Shown here one piece after another: positions 26,026-34,976 of a stretch of 64,000 nt of DNA (the stretch's first letter is position 1; each line of letters begins with the position of its first letter). The position numbers were made by a program, and so were the translations under genes. The notes beneath the pieces are model-generated. The model ran no database searches. It was not told where the DNA came from and saw only the letters and a list, made by a program, of their open reading frames with translations. The stretch is from NCBI RefSeq assembly GCF_014196845.1, contig NZ_JACIEM010000003.1, forward strand, positions 372,001 to 436,000. The letters are read 5' to 3'. The stretch is from Aurantimonas endophytica. Lineage in GTDB: Bacteria; Pseudomonadota; Alphaproteobacteria; Rhizobiales; Rhizobiaceae.

Positions 26026-28191
26026 TCAGAACCGGTAGCGGACGCTGCCGATGACGTTTCGGCCCGGCTCGCGGTAGCAGAAGCCGGACGAACAGATCTG
26101 CGAATCCTCGTCGAAGAGGTTGGTGGCGTTGACCTGCAGCCGCGCGCCTTCGAGCTGCGGAATATCGTAATGAAGCGCCGCGTCGATGAAGAACCGCTCG
26201 GAATTCTCGAAGCTGTTCTCGTCGTCGCCGTAGCTCTTGCCGACATAGCGGACGCCGGCGCCGAAGCCGAGCCCGTCCGCGACACCGCCCTCGATCGTGT
26301 AGTCGCCCCAGACCGAGGCCGTGTGGTAGGGCGTCGAGGACAGCGTCCGGCCGGTCGTCGTCTCGGTGCCCTCGACGATCTCCATGTCCGTATAGGCATA
26401 GGAAGCGATCAGGCTGAGACCGTTGCCGAGCGAGGCCGTTCCCTCGAGCTCGAAGCCGCGCGAGCGCAGCTCGCCCCGCTGCACCTCCTCGTTGACCCCG
26501 GTCTCGGTGTTGACGTCGAAGAAGACGCCGTTCTCCTGGGTGATGTCGAAGACCGCCGCGGTTATGAATGCATTGGCACCTTGGATCTCGTACTTGACGC
26601 CCGCTTCGTACTGCTCGGCTTCCGTCGGCACGAAGGCAGCCCCGTCGGCTGCCGTGCCGATATTCGGCGTGAAGGCAGTGGAATAGCTGACATACGGCGC
26701 GATACCGGAGTCGAACAGGTAGGAGAGGCCGACGCGGCCGGAGAACGCCTCGTCCTTCTGCTCGTTCCAGTCCCCGAGGTCGCCGGGCACACCCGCCGCG
26801 GTCTCGGTACGGATCCAGTCGTAGCGGCCGCCGAGCGTCACCAGCAGCCGGTCGATGGCGATTTCATCCTGCACATAGAGGCCGACCTGGCGCTGCTGCT
26901 GCTCGGACGCGACGCTGTAGTCCGGCTTCGCCACCGCCGCGTCGTAGCGCGGGGCGGCGAAGACCAGCGACGAGGCCGTGCCGTATCCCTCCTTGTTGGT
27001 GAACTCGGCGTAGGAGGCGTCGACGCCGGCCAGCAGCGTGTGGCCGACGACGCCGGTGTCGAATTCGGCCTGCAGCTGGCTGTCCGAGACGATTCCGCCG
27101 AGCGTCTGGTCGAGAACGCCGGAACCGCGATCGACGATCCCGTTCACCGGGCCGCCGAAGGCATAGACATACTCCGAATAGATATCGAGATCCTGGTAGC
27201 GCGCCTTCTGGCGGAAGGTGAAGACGTCGTCGAGGCGGTGCTCGAACTCCAGCCCGATCCGGCCCTGCGTCTGGTCGAGATCGTTGAAGCTCGGATCACC
27301 GCCGGCGACGTGGGTCACGCTGTTGTCGACATTCACGTAGGCGGCGGTGCCGCCCGAGCGGGAGCGTTGTAGTTCGCCGAGTATGGTCAGCGAGGTGTCG
27401 CCGTCGGGCGCCCAGGTGAAGGCAGGTGCGATGCTCAGCCGGTCGTCCGGCGTGAACGGATAATCTGTGTCGGAGTCGCGGGCGACGCCGGTGAGGCGAT
27501 ACGACGCCGTGCCGTCGGCGTTCATCGGGCCGGCGGCATCGAAATTCGCCTGGTAGCGATCGTTGGTGCCGATCTGCGTCTCGACCTCGCGGAACACCTC
27601 CGTTGTCGGGCGCTTGGAGCGCAGGTCGACGATGCCGCCGGCATTCGACGATCCGTAGAGGCCGGCCGACGGTCCCTTGAGGATCGACAGCCCGCCGAGC
27701 CCGTAGGGCTCGATGTCGAAGGTGGCGAAGCCGTTGCCGAACTGGCGCAGGCCGTCGCGGAAGATGCCGGTGTAGGTCGCCGGGAAGCCGCGGATGAAGA
27801 AGGCGTCGAAGCGCGGATCGAAGCCATAGGCGCCGATCCGTACGCCGGGCGTGTAGGAAAGCGTTTCGAGAAGGGACTGCGGATTGCGGTCCTCCAGCTG
27901 CTGCTCGGTGATCACCGAGACCGATTGCGGCACCCGGACCAAAGGCGTGTCGGTCTTCGTCGCGGAAACCGTCGCCTGTGGCACGTAGCCATCGGCGGCG
28001 AAGCCATCCTCGGAGGTGCCGGACGCGGTGCCGGCGCCCTCGATTGTCACCGTCTCCAGCTGGATCGTCGTCTCCTGCGCATCGGCAGCAGCCGATGTCC
28101 AGAAGAGGCCAAGCGCCGTCGTGGCGGCCAGCCTTTGGAGCCATGCAGCAGTGGCAAGGCTGCTTCGGGAAATCGACGCCGTGTTACGCAT
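26026..28191 (-). CDS. TonB-dependent siderophore receptor (FhuA-like), receptor 1
   Basis: A 721-residue outer-membrane receptor. Signal peptide to about residue 38 (ending SAAADAQ), TonB box (ETVTIEG), plug domain from about residue 60 (TPLVRVPQSVSVITEQQLEDRNPQSLLETLSYTPG-type segment; SNAGGIVDLRSK), then a 22-strand barrel ending in RYRF. A cysteine pair near the C-terminus (ICSSGFC) is shared with FhuA-type receptors. The start at 28191 has GAAGG upstream. A perfect RirA box lies 67 bp upstream. Hydroxamate (ferrichrome-like) siderophores are the likely ligands, from family. Confidence 0.9.
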   Translation of the reverse strand: MRNTASISRSSLATAAWLQRLAATTALGLFWTSAAADAQETTIQLETVTIEGAGTASGTSEDGFAADGYVPQATVSATKTDTPLVRVPQSVSVITEQQLEDRNPQSLLETLSYTPGVRIGAYGFDPRFDAFFIRGFPATYTGIFRDGLRQFGNGFATFDIEPYGLGGLSILKGPSAGLYGSSNAGGIVDLRSKRPTTEVFREVETQIGTNDRYQANFDAAGPMNADGTASYRLTGVARDSDTDYPFTPDDRLSIAPAFTWAPDGDTSLTILGELQRSRSGGTAAYVNVDNSVTHVAGGDPSFNDLDQTQGRIGLEFEHRLDDVFTFRQKARYQDLDIYSEYVYAFGGPVNGIVDRGSGVLDQTLGGIVSDSQLQAEFDTGVVGHTLLAGVDASYAEFTNKEGYGTASSLVFAAPRYDAAVAKPDYSVASEQQQRQVGLYVQDEIAIDRLLVTLGGRYDWIRTETAAGVPGDLGDWNEQKDEAFSGRVGLSYLFDSGIAPYVSYSTAFTPNIGTAADGAAFVPTEAEQYEAGVKYEIQGANAFITAAVFDITQENGVFFDVNTETGVNEEVQRGELRSRGFELEGTASLGNGLSLIASYAYTDMEIVEGTETTTGRTLSSTPYHTASVWGDYTIEGGVADGLGFGAGVRYVGKSYGDDENSFENSERFFIDAALHYDIPQLEGARLQVNATNLFDEDSQICSSGFCYREPGRNVIGSVRYRF

Positions 28192-28257
28192 GAGAGAACC
28201 GCCTTCGCTGGATCGGGAGCCCCTCGCCCCCGTCTGCATGGCAGCGCTAAAAAAACA

Positions 28258-28272
28258 TGATTGTGTGAGTCA
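28258..28272. promoter_or_regulatory. RirA iron box (perfect TGA-N9-TCA) of receptor 1
   Basis: TGATTGTGTGAGTCA matches the iron-responsive operator TGA-N9-TCA exactly. It is 67 bp upstream of the receptor 1 start on the opposite strand, where it would cover the promoter. This end of the 449-bp gap between receptor 1 and exbB contains no gene. Confidence 0.7.
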
Positions 28273-28535
28273 ACTTATCTGACATTCGCCAGCGGCTTCG
28301 CCGTAACGTCGGCAGGCATAGGCAAGTCGTTGTCACGACTGCGCCTTCGGCGATCCTCCGCAGGATTTTCTGGCGCCAATCGGTCGAGACTTCCAACGAA
28401 GTGTTACAGGCAAGACACGCTGATTGGAATTATTCGAGTTCTACTTGGAACCCGAGTTTGTCCGCCTGAGGATCTTGTTCAAGCGAGCGCCTCCCGAATG
28501 CAAAGGCGAGGGAACCGTGGGCGGGCTCTTTAAGT

Positions 28536-28550
28536 TGACTGGACCAATCA
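28536..28550. promoter_or_regulatory. RirA iron box (perfect TGA-N9-TCA) of exbB-exbD-tonB
   Basis: TGACTGGACCAATCA matches the box exactly and overlaps a -35-like TTGACT at 28535-28540, about 90 bp before the exbB start. The remaining part of the gap (28280-28530) shows no coding signal; it holds a short AGTCGT/ACGACT hairpin near 28325-28340. Confidence 0.7.
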
Positions 28551-28640
28551 TATTAACATATGGGTTCCGCCGAAAGGCCGGGCGGACCCGCTTCCAGCGT
28601 CCGCCCGCCTCCCGTGCAACAGACCATCACGATCGGCCTC

Positions 28641-29774
<1,134 letters not shown>

Positions 29775-29778
29775 TCCC

Positions 29779-30219
29779 ATGGCCTTCAAGCTCGAGCAGG
29801 AAGACGACGGCGTCGGCGAGGTTTCGGAAATCAACGTCACGCCGTTCATCGACGTGGTGCTCGTCCTCCTGATCATCTTCATGGTGGCCGCGCCGCTCTC
29901 GACCGTCGACGTGCCGGTGGACCTGCCGACCTCCAACGCCGTGCCGCAGGAGCGGCCGGACGAGCCGGTCTACCTGACGGTGCAGAGCGATCTGTCGCTG
30001 GTGCTCGGCGAAGCACCGATCGGGTCGGAGACGCTAGCCGCAGCGCTTGACGAGCGCACCGGCGGCAACCGCGAGGAGCGGATCTTCCTGCGCGCCGACG
30101 GCGCCGTCTCCTACGCCTCGCTGATGGACGTGATGAACACGTTGCGCGACGCCGGCTATGTCCGCATCGGTCTGGTCGGCGTCGAGGACACGGCGGCAGC
30201 CCCGCCGCCCGCACGCTGA
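29779..30219 (+). CDS. exbD: TonB-system proton channel subunit ExbD
   Basis: A 146-residue protein with a cytoplasmic start (MAFKLEQEDDGVGEVSEINVTPFIDV), one membrane helix (residues 24-43) carrying the conserved aspartate D25 in FIDVVLVLLIIFMV, and a periplasmic domain. GGAG overlapping the exbB stop serves as its ribosome-binding site. It forms the proton-driven motor with ExbB that energises TonB. Confidence 0.93.
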   Translation: MAFKLEQEDDGVGEVSEINVTPFIDVVLVLLIIFMVAAPLSTVDVPVDLPTSNAVPQERPDEPVYLTVQSDLSLVLGEAPIGSETLAAALDERTGGNREERIFLRADGAVSYASLMDVMNTLRDAGYVRIGLVGVEDTAAAPPPAR

Positions 30220-30221
30220 TC

Positions 30222-31193
30222 ATGGCGGCGGCACTGCTCACGACGACCGAAACGGGCGGTAGGCGCGCGTCGCTGGCGCGATGGACGCTGGCCGCGACCG
30301 TCGTCCTCGCCGTTCACGCGGTCGGCGCCTGGGCGTTGGTCACGCAGGCCCCGCCGGCCGAGCCGCAGGGCACGCCCCAGGCGGCGGTGCTGATCGAGCT
30401 GGCGCCGCCGGCCGCCGCGCCGGAGGTCGCCGCACTGGAGGCTGCCGAACCGGCGGCCGAACCGGTCGACACCCCCTCCGAGGAACCCGCGCCGCCGGAG
30501 CCCGTCGAGCCGGAGACCGAACCGACGCCGGCCGAAGTGCCGCCGGAGCCGGTGATCCCGCCCGAGCCGGTCGTGCCCGAGCCGGTCGTGCCGGAACCCG
30601 AACCAGACCAGCCGGAGGCCGCGCTTCCCGAACCGGAGCCGGAGACGCCGGAACCGCCCGAGCCCGAAATCGCCGAGCCGGTGCCGGAAGAACCGGAGCC
30701 CGCCACCATCGCCGACGTGCCGCTGCCGACGGCGCGGCCGACCCCGCCGCGTCCCGTCCGTGAGGCCGCACGCCAGGAAGAGACCCGCGAGAAGCCGCGC
30801 CAGAAGAAGGCGGAGCCCGCGCCCCGCAAGCGCGAGGCGGCGGCGCCGCAGCGCCGGTCGCCGGCGCCTTCGACCGCCTCGCAGGGGCGGCGCCAGCAGC
30901 AGGCGTCGCAAGGCGCGAACGTCTCGCGCGCCGCCCTCGCCTCGTGGCAGAGCCAGGTCCAGGCCAAGCTCAACCGCAACAAGCGCACGCCGCGCGGCAG
31001 CGGCTCCGGCACCGTCCGGGTGGCCTTCGCGATGGACGGCAATGGCCGGGTCGTCTCGGTGCGGATAGCGGGGTCGAGCGGCGTCGCCGCGCTCGACCAG
31101 GCGGCCGTGGCGCTGGTGCAGCGGGCCAGCCCGTTTCCCGCCCCGCCGAGCGGCCGTCAGGTCTCGCTGACCGTCCCGGTGGCATTCCGCTAG
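30222..31193 (+). CDS. tonB: Energy transducer TonB
   Basis: A 323-residue protein. One membrane helix at about residues 20-40 anchors it; residues 45-180 are a Pro/Glu-rich spacer with many EP repeats, followed by a Lys/Arg-rich stretch (about 180-225). The C-terminal TonB domain (ASWQSQVQAKLNRNKRTP, GTVRVAFAMDGNGRV, LDQAAVALVQRASPFPAPP, VPVAFR) contacts the TonB box of outer-membrane receptors. It starts 2 bp after exbD. It presumably serves all three receptors of the window. Confidence 0.92.
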   Translation: MAAALLTTTETGGRRASLARWTLAATVVLAVHAVGAWALVTQAPPAEPQGTPQAAVLIELAPPAAAPEVAALEAAEPAAEPVDTPSEEPAPPEPVEPETEPTPAEVPPEPVIPPEPVVPEPVVPEPEPDQPEAALPEPEPETPEPPEPEIAEPVPEEPEPATIADVPLPTARPTPPRPVREAARQEETREKPRQKKAEPAPRKREAAAPQRRSPAPSTASQGRRQQQASQGANVSRAALASWQSQVQAKLNRNKRTPRGSGSGTVRVAFAMDGNGRVVSVRIAGSSGVAALDQAAVALVQRASPFPAPPSGRQVSLTVPVAFR

Positions 31194-31252
31194 CAAGCGC
31201 TACCGGGCTCCGAACTATTGCCTCAGGAGCAGGACCACCCGTCCAGCGCCGG

Positions 31253-32374
31253 TCAGCCGGCATCCCCGGACGCCGCGGGATCATCGTCCCGCCGGCCGCG
31301 GCGCCAATAGGCGCCGACGAGATGGGCGCTGCGCTTCAGCCGCCAGACCTTGCGGCAATGATCGCGGATCGCCTTGAAGGCGGCCAGTTCGCCGGCGACG
31401 TAGACGAAACTTCCGGGCTCGCCCGGCCAGGCGAGCGACGTCACCGCCGCCTGCAGAAGGTCAGTCGTCCCGGCGGCGCGGCCGCCCCGGTCGAGCCAGA
31501 CGATCTCGAAGCCGGCGGGGTGGGCAAGCGCCTGGATCTCGGCGGCGTCCTGCACCTCGATCATCGCGGTACCGGCTGCATCCACCGGCAGGCTCTCGAG
31601 CATCCGGGCGATCGCCGGCAGCGCCGTCTCGTCGCCGGCGAGGAGATAACGTTCGGCCGGCGCCAGTTCGCCGCCGCCCGGGCCCATCATGCCGACGATG
31701 CTGCCCGGCTCGGCCGTCCGTGCCCAGTCGGAGCCGGGGCTTGAGCCTTCATGCAGGACGACGTCGATGTCGACCGTTGCCGCGCCGAGGTCGATGCTGC
31801 GGATCGTATAGGTGCGGGCGGTGAGCCGATCCTCGCCCTCCGGCCAGGCCGGAATGCCGGAGCGGTCGGCGCAGGGCCATACGGGCCGGCGCCCTTGCGG
31901 CGGAAACAGCAGCCGTACGTGCAGCCCGCCGGCGGCGAAGCGCCCGAGGTCGCTTCCGGTCAGCCGGACGCGGCGCATGCGGGGCGTCAAGTCGACGGCC
32001 GAAACCACCCGCATCTCACGAAACTGCGGCAGCTCGCCCGTCTCGCAGCCATCGCCCTGCCAGGTGATGTCGGCCGCGTCCCCGAGGAAGGCGCGGATAT
32101 TGTAGGCAACGAGATGCTTGAGGCTCGCCAGGGCGCCGAGATCGTCGGCCGCAGCGGTCGCCGTCACCAGGGTCTCGCGATAGGCCAGCCGCGCCACGCC
32201 CCCATAATAGGCGATGCGCAGTTCCGCGCCCGGCGCGACCGGACGGGACACCTCGTCCGGCAACTGCTCGGCGACGCTGTCGACGAACCTCGCCGCTTCG
32301 TCCATGGTCATCGACAGGAATGCCACGAAGCGGGCCGGCGCAGCCTCGCCGTCGGCGGCGGCAAGCGCTACCAT
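31253..32374 (-). CDS. Siderophore-interacting FAD reductase (SIP) with DUF2218-type N-terminus, copy 1
   Basis: A 373-residue protein. Residues 1-100 form an N-terminal DUF2218-like domain (ELRIAYYGGVARLAYRETLVTATAAADDL), followed by the FAD domain (RMRRVRLTGSDLGRF, RTYTIRSID; about 120-230) and the SIP C-terminal domain with the conserved end SAHLVGAYWRRGR. These enzymes reduce ferric siderophores in the cytoplasm to release iron. It converges with tonB. A perfect RirA box lies 106 bp upstream. The ATG at 32374 has no clear ribosome-binding site, so the exact start is uncertain. Confidence 0.88.
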   Translation of the reverse strand: MVALAAADGEAAPARFVAFLSMTMDEAARFVDSVAEQLPDEVSRPVAPGAELRIAYYGGVARLAYRETLVTATAAADDLGALASLKHLVAYNIRAFLGDAADITWQGDGCETGELPQFREMRVVSAVDLTPRMRRVRLTGSDLGRFAAGGLHVRLLFPPQGRRPVWPCADRSGIPAWPEGEDRLTARTYTIRSIDLGAATVDIDVVLHEGSSPGSDWARTAEPGSIVGMMGPGGGELAPAERYLLAGDETALPAIARMLESLPVDAAGTAMIEVQDAAEIQALAHPAGFEIVWLDRGGRAAGTTDLLQAAVTSLAWPGEPGSFVYVAGELAAFKAIRDHCRKVWRLKRSAHLVGAYWRRGRRDDDPAASGDAG

Positions 32375-32479
32375 CGGCCGGCCCGTCCCGGCACCAAGCC
32401 GGCGCGCCGCAAGCCATGGGGAATATCCATCGCCTGTCCCTCTTCGATGGCCGAATGCTATGGCACCGGTAGCGAAACA

Positions 32480-32494
32480 TGATAAGCGAAGTCA
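32480..32494. promoter_or_regulatory. RirA iron box (perfect TGA-N9-TCA) of siderophore reductase 1
   Basis: TGATAAGCGAAGTCA matches exactly. It is 106 bp upstream of the leftward SIP gene and 165 bp upstream of the rightward cytochrome gene, so it could influence either; the SIP gene is the natural target. Confidence 0.65.
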
Positions 32495-32658
32495 AGTTTG
32501 CGGGAGCGGGTGGCGGTGCGGCGGCGTTGCCGCGATCCGTTCGGGCGCCGGGTGGGCGTCACCCGTCCGCTGCTGCTTCACATCGGTGACTTGCGGCGCG
32601 CCCGATTGCGGCGCTAGCTGATCTCGTCGCCTTCCGGAAACGACATTGCGAGGTCGTC

Positions 32659-32982
32659 ATGCGAATCGCCCTGCTTGCACTCGCCTTCACCGCCGGCGTT
32701 GCCGAGGCGCAGGTCGTCGACTCGACGACCGATCCGGTGGAGCGCGGCCGCATCCTCGTGGTCGCGAACTGCTCCGGCTGCCACGAGGTGGGGCTCGACG
32801 GCGACAGTCCGAACCCGCAGGCGCCGCCCTTCCGCACCCTGTCGGAGCGATTCCCGATCGACGCGCTGGAGGAGACGTTCATCGGCACGATCGACACCGG
32901 CCATCCGGGCATGCCGGTCTTCAAGGCGTCGCAGGACCAGATCGACGACGTCATCGCCTACATCGCCGCCGTCATGGAGTAG
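32659..32982 (+). CDS. Small c-type cytochrome
   Basis: A 107-residue secreted monohaem cytochrome c. Signal peptide to about residue 17 (VAEA), haem site CSGCH at 38-42 and probable axial Met85 (HPGMPVF), as in class I cytochromes. The C-terminal helix contacts the haem. It lies between the siderophore reductase and an ABC exporter. No partner oxidase or dehydrogenase is nearby, so its electron-transfer role is open. Confidence 0.9.
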   Translation: MRIALLALAFTAGVAEAQVVDSTTDPVERGRILVVANCSGCHEVGLDGDSPNPQAPPFRTLSERFPIDALEETFIGTIDTGHPGMPVFKASQDQIDDVIAYIAAVME

Positions 32983-33102
32983 GCGCGTCGCCAGGCCGGA
33001 TGCGGCGACCGCTCCGAAGCCGCGGCGCAATCCAATTGCCTTCCGCCTACCGGGCATCGATAAGCGCCGCCGCCGATCGCCCGGCCTTGCCCCGTCATCC
33101 TA

Positions 33103-34830
33103 GTGAGTATTGCCGTGCTGGCCCGCTTCTTTGCCTATTACCGGCCGTATCGCGGCCTCTTCGCGCTGGATTTCGGCTGCGCCGTCCTCGCCGGGCTCCT
33201 TGAGCTCGGCTTCCCGATGGCGGTCGCCGCCTTCATCGACCGGCTGCTGCCGAGCGGCGACTGGAACCTGATCCTGCTCGCCTCGGCCGGGCTGCTCGCC
33301 ATCTACGTTCTCAACACCGGGCTCCTGGCGATCGTGAACTACTGGGGCCACATGCTGGGGATCAACATCGAGACGGACATGCGCCGCAAGGCGTTCGACC
33401 ATCTCCAGACCCTCTCCTTCAGCTTCTTCGACAACCGCAAGACCGGCCATATCGTCGGTCGGCTGACCAAGGATCTCGAGGAGATCGGCGAAGTCGCCCA
33501 TCATGGTCCGGAAGACCTGTTCATCGCCCTGATGACCTTCGTCGGCGCCTTCCTGCTGATGCTGTCGATCAACGTGCCGCTGGCGCTGATCACCGCCGCC
33601 ATCGTGCCGGTCGGCACCTATCTCACTGCCCGCTACGGCGGCGCGATGACCCGCACCTGGCACGCGATCTACGGCAGCGTCGGCGAGTTCAACGCGCGGA
33701 TCGAGGAGAATGTCGGCGGCATCCGCGTGGTGAAGGCCTTTGCCAACGAGGACCACGAGCGCAAGCTGTTCGCCCGCAACAACGAGCTCTATCGCAGCCG
33801 CAAGCTCGACGCCTACCGCATCATCTCGGCGACGCTGTCGCTGAACTATCTGTCGCTACGGCTGATGCAGATGATCGTCATGGTCGCCGGCACCTATTAC
33901 GTGCTGACCGGCAGCCTGACCAATGGCGGCTTCATCGCCTTTCTGCTGCTCGTCGGCGTGTTCTTCCGGCCGGTCGAGAAGATTGCCGCGGTGATCGAAT
34001 CCTATCCCAAGGGCATCGCCGGGTTCCGCCGCTATACCGAGCTTCTGGATACGAAGCCGGAGATCAGCGACGCGCCGGACGCGGTGGACGTCCAGAACCT
34101 GCGCGGCGACATACGCTACGACCGGGTGACCTTCGGCTACCAGCCGGGCAAGCCGATCCTGACCGAGCTGGACCTGTCGATCCGGGCCGGCGAGACCGTC
34201 GCCTTCGTCGGCCCCTCTGGCGCCGGCAAGACGACGCTCTGCTCGCTGCTGCCGCGCTTCTACGAGATCCAGGGCGGGTCGATCAGCATCGACGGGATCG
34301 ATATCAGGCAGATGACGCTGCGCTCGTTGCGCCGCCATATCGGCGTGGTGCAGCAGGACGTCTTCCTGTTCGGCGGCAGCATCCGCGACAACATCGCCTA
34401 TGGCCGTCTCGACGCGTCCGAAGCGGACATCCGTCAGGCGGTGCGTCGGGCGCATCTGGAGGACACGATCGCGCGCCTGCCGGAAGGGCTCGACACGATC
34501 ATCGGCGAACGCGGCGTCAAGCTCTCCGGCGGACAGAAGCAGCGCCTGTCGATCGCCCGGATGTTCCTGAAGAATCCGCCGATCCTAATCCTCGACGAGG
34601 CGACCTCGGCGCTCGACATGGAGACCGAGCAGGCGATCCAGGCATCGCTCGCCGAGCTGTCCGAGGGCCGCACGACTCTCGTCGTCGCACATCGCCTGTC
34701 CACCATCCGCCAGGCCGACCGGATCGTCGTGGTCGACCAGTCGGGCGTTGTCGAGGAGGGGCCGCATGCCGACCTGCTCGGCCGCCGCGGTGCCTATCGC
34801 CGGCTGCACGACGCGCAGTTCGTCGCCTGA
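33103..34830 (+). CDS. ABC exporter, half-transporter (membrane plus ATPase domains)
   Basis: A 575-residue MsbA-like half-transporter. Residues 1-300 contain six membrane helices; the ATPase domain has Walker A GPSGAGKTT near residue 370, signature LSGGQKQR near 470 and Walker B ILILDEATSALD near 490. It starts with GTG at 33103 without a clear ribosome-binding site; a second GTG four codons later is an alternative. The cargo is unknown. Lying between iron-box-controlled genes it might export or import a siderophore-related compound, but no iron box was found in front of it. Confidence 0.88.
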   Translation: MSIAVLARFFAYYRPYRGLFALDFGCAVLAGLLELGFPMAVAAFIDRLLPSGDWNLILLASAGLLAIYVLNTGLLAIVNYWGHMLGINIETDMRRKAFDHLQTLSFSFFDNRKTGHIVGRLTKDLEEIGEVAHHGPEDLFIALMTFVGAFLLMLSINVPLALITAAIVPVGTYLTARYGGAMTRTWHAIYGSVGEFNARIEENVGGIRVVKAFANEDHERKLFARNNELYRSRKLDAYRIISATLSLNYLSLRLMQMIVMVAGTYYVLTGSLTNGGFIAFLLLVGVFFRPVEKIAAVIESYPKGIAGFRRYTELLDTKPEISDAPDAVDVQNLRGDIRYDRVTFGYQPGKPILTELDLSIRAGETVAFVGPSGAGKTTLCSLLPRFYEIQGGSISIDGIDIRQMTLRSLRRHIGVVQQDVFLFGGSIRDNIAYGRLDASEADIRQAVRRAHLEDTIARLPEGLDTIIGERGVKLSGGQKQRLSIARMFLKNPPILILDEATSALDMETEQAIQASLAELSEGRTTLVVAHRLSTIRQADRIVVVDQSGVVEEGPHADLLGRRGAYRRLHDAQFVA

Positions 34831-34909
34831 CAGGGTCGACCGGCCGCGGTGCGGCGAAATTGTGGCACGACGGCAACAGGTCGGCTCGCTGACATGCGCG
34901 GCTAAAACT

Positions 34910-34924
34910 TGATACTTGGACTCA
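34910..34924. promoter_or_regulatory. RirA iron box (perfect TGA-N9-TCA) of receptor 2
   Basis: TGATACTTGGACTCA matches exactly; the symmetry extends one more base (TTGA...TCAA). It is 53 bp upstream of the chosen start of receptor 2. Confidence 0.7.
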
Positions 34925-34976
34925 AGATATGTTCGTGCGAGGGCTCGCTGACAGAGTCTCCAACCGGATGAGCCCC

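Noticed and set aside
28261-28533. A 90-codon open frame between receptor 1 and exbB
   Set aside because: It covers both iron boxes and promoter sequence, has no ribosome-binding site and no domain.
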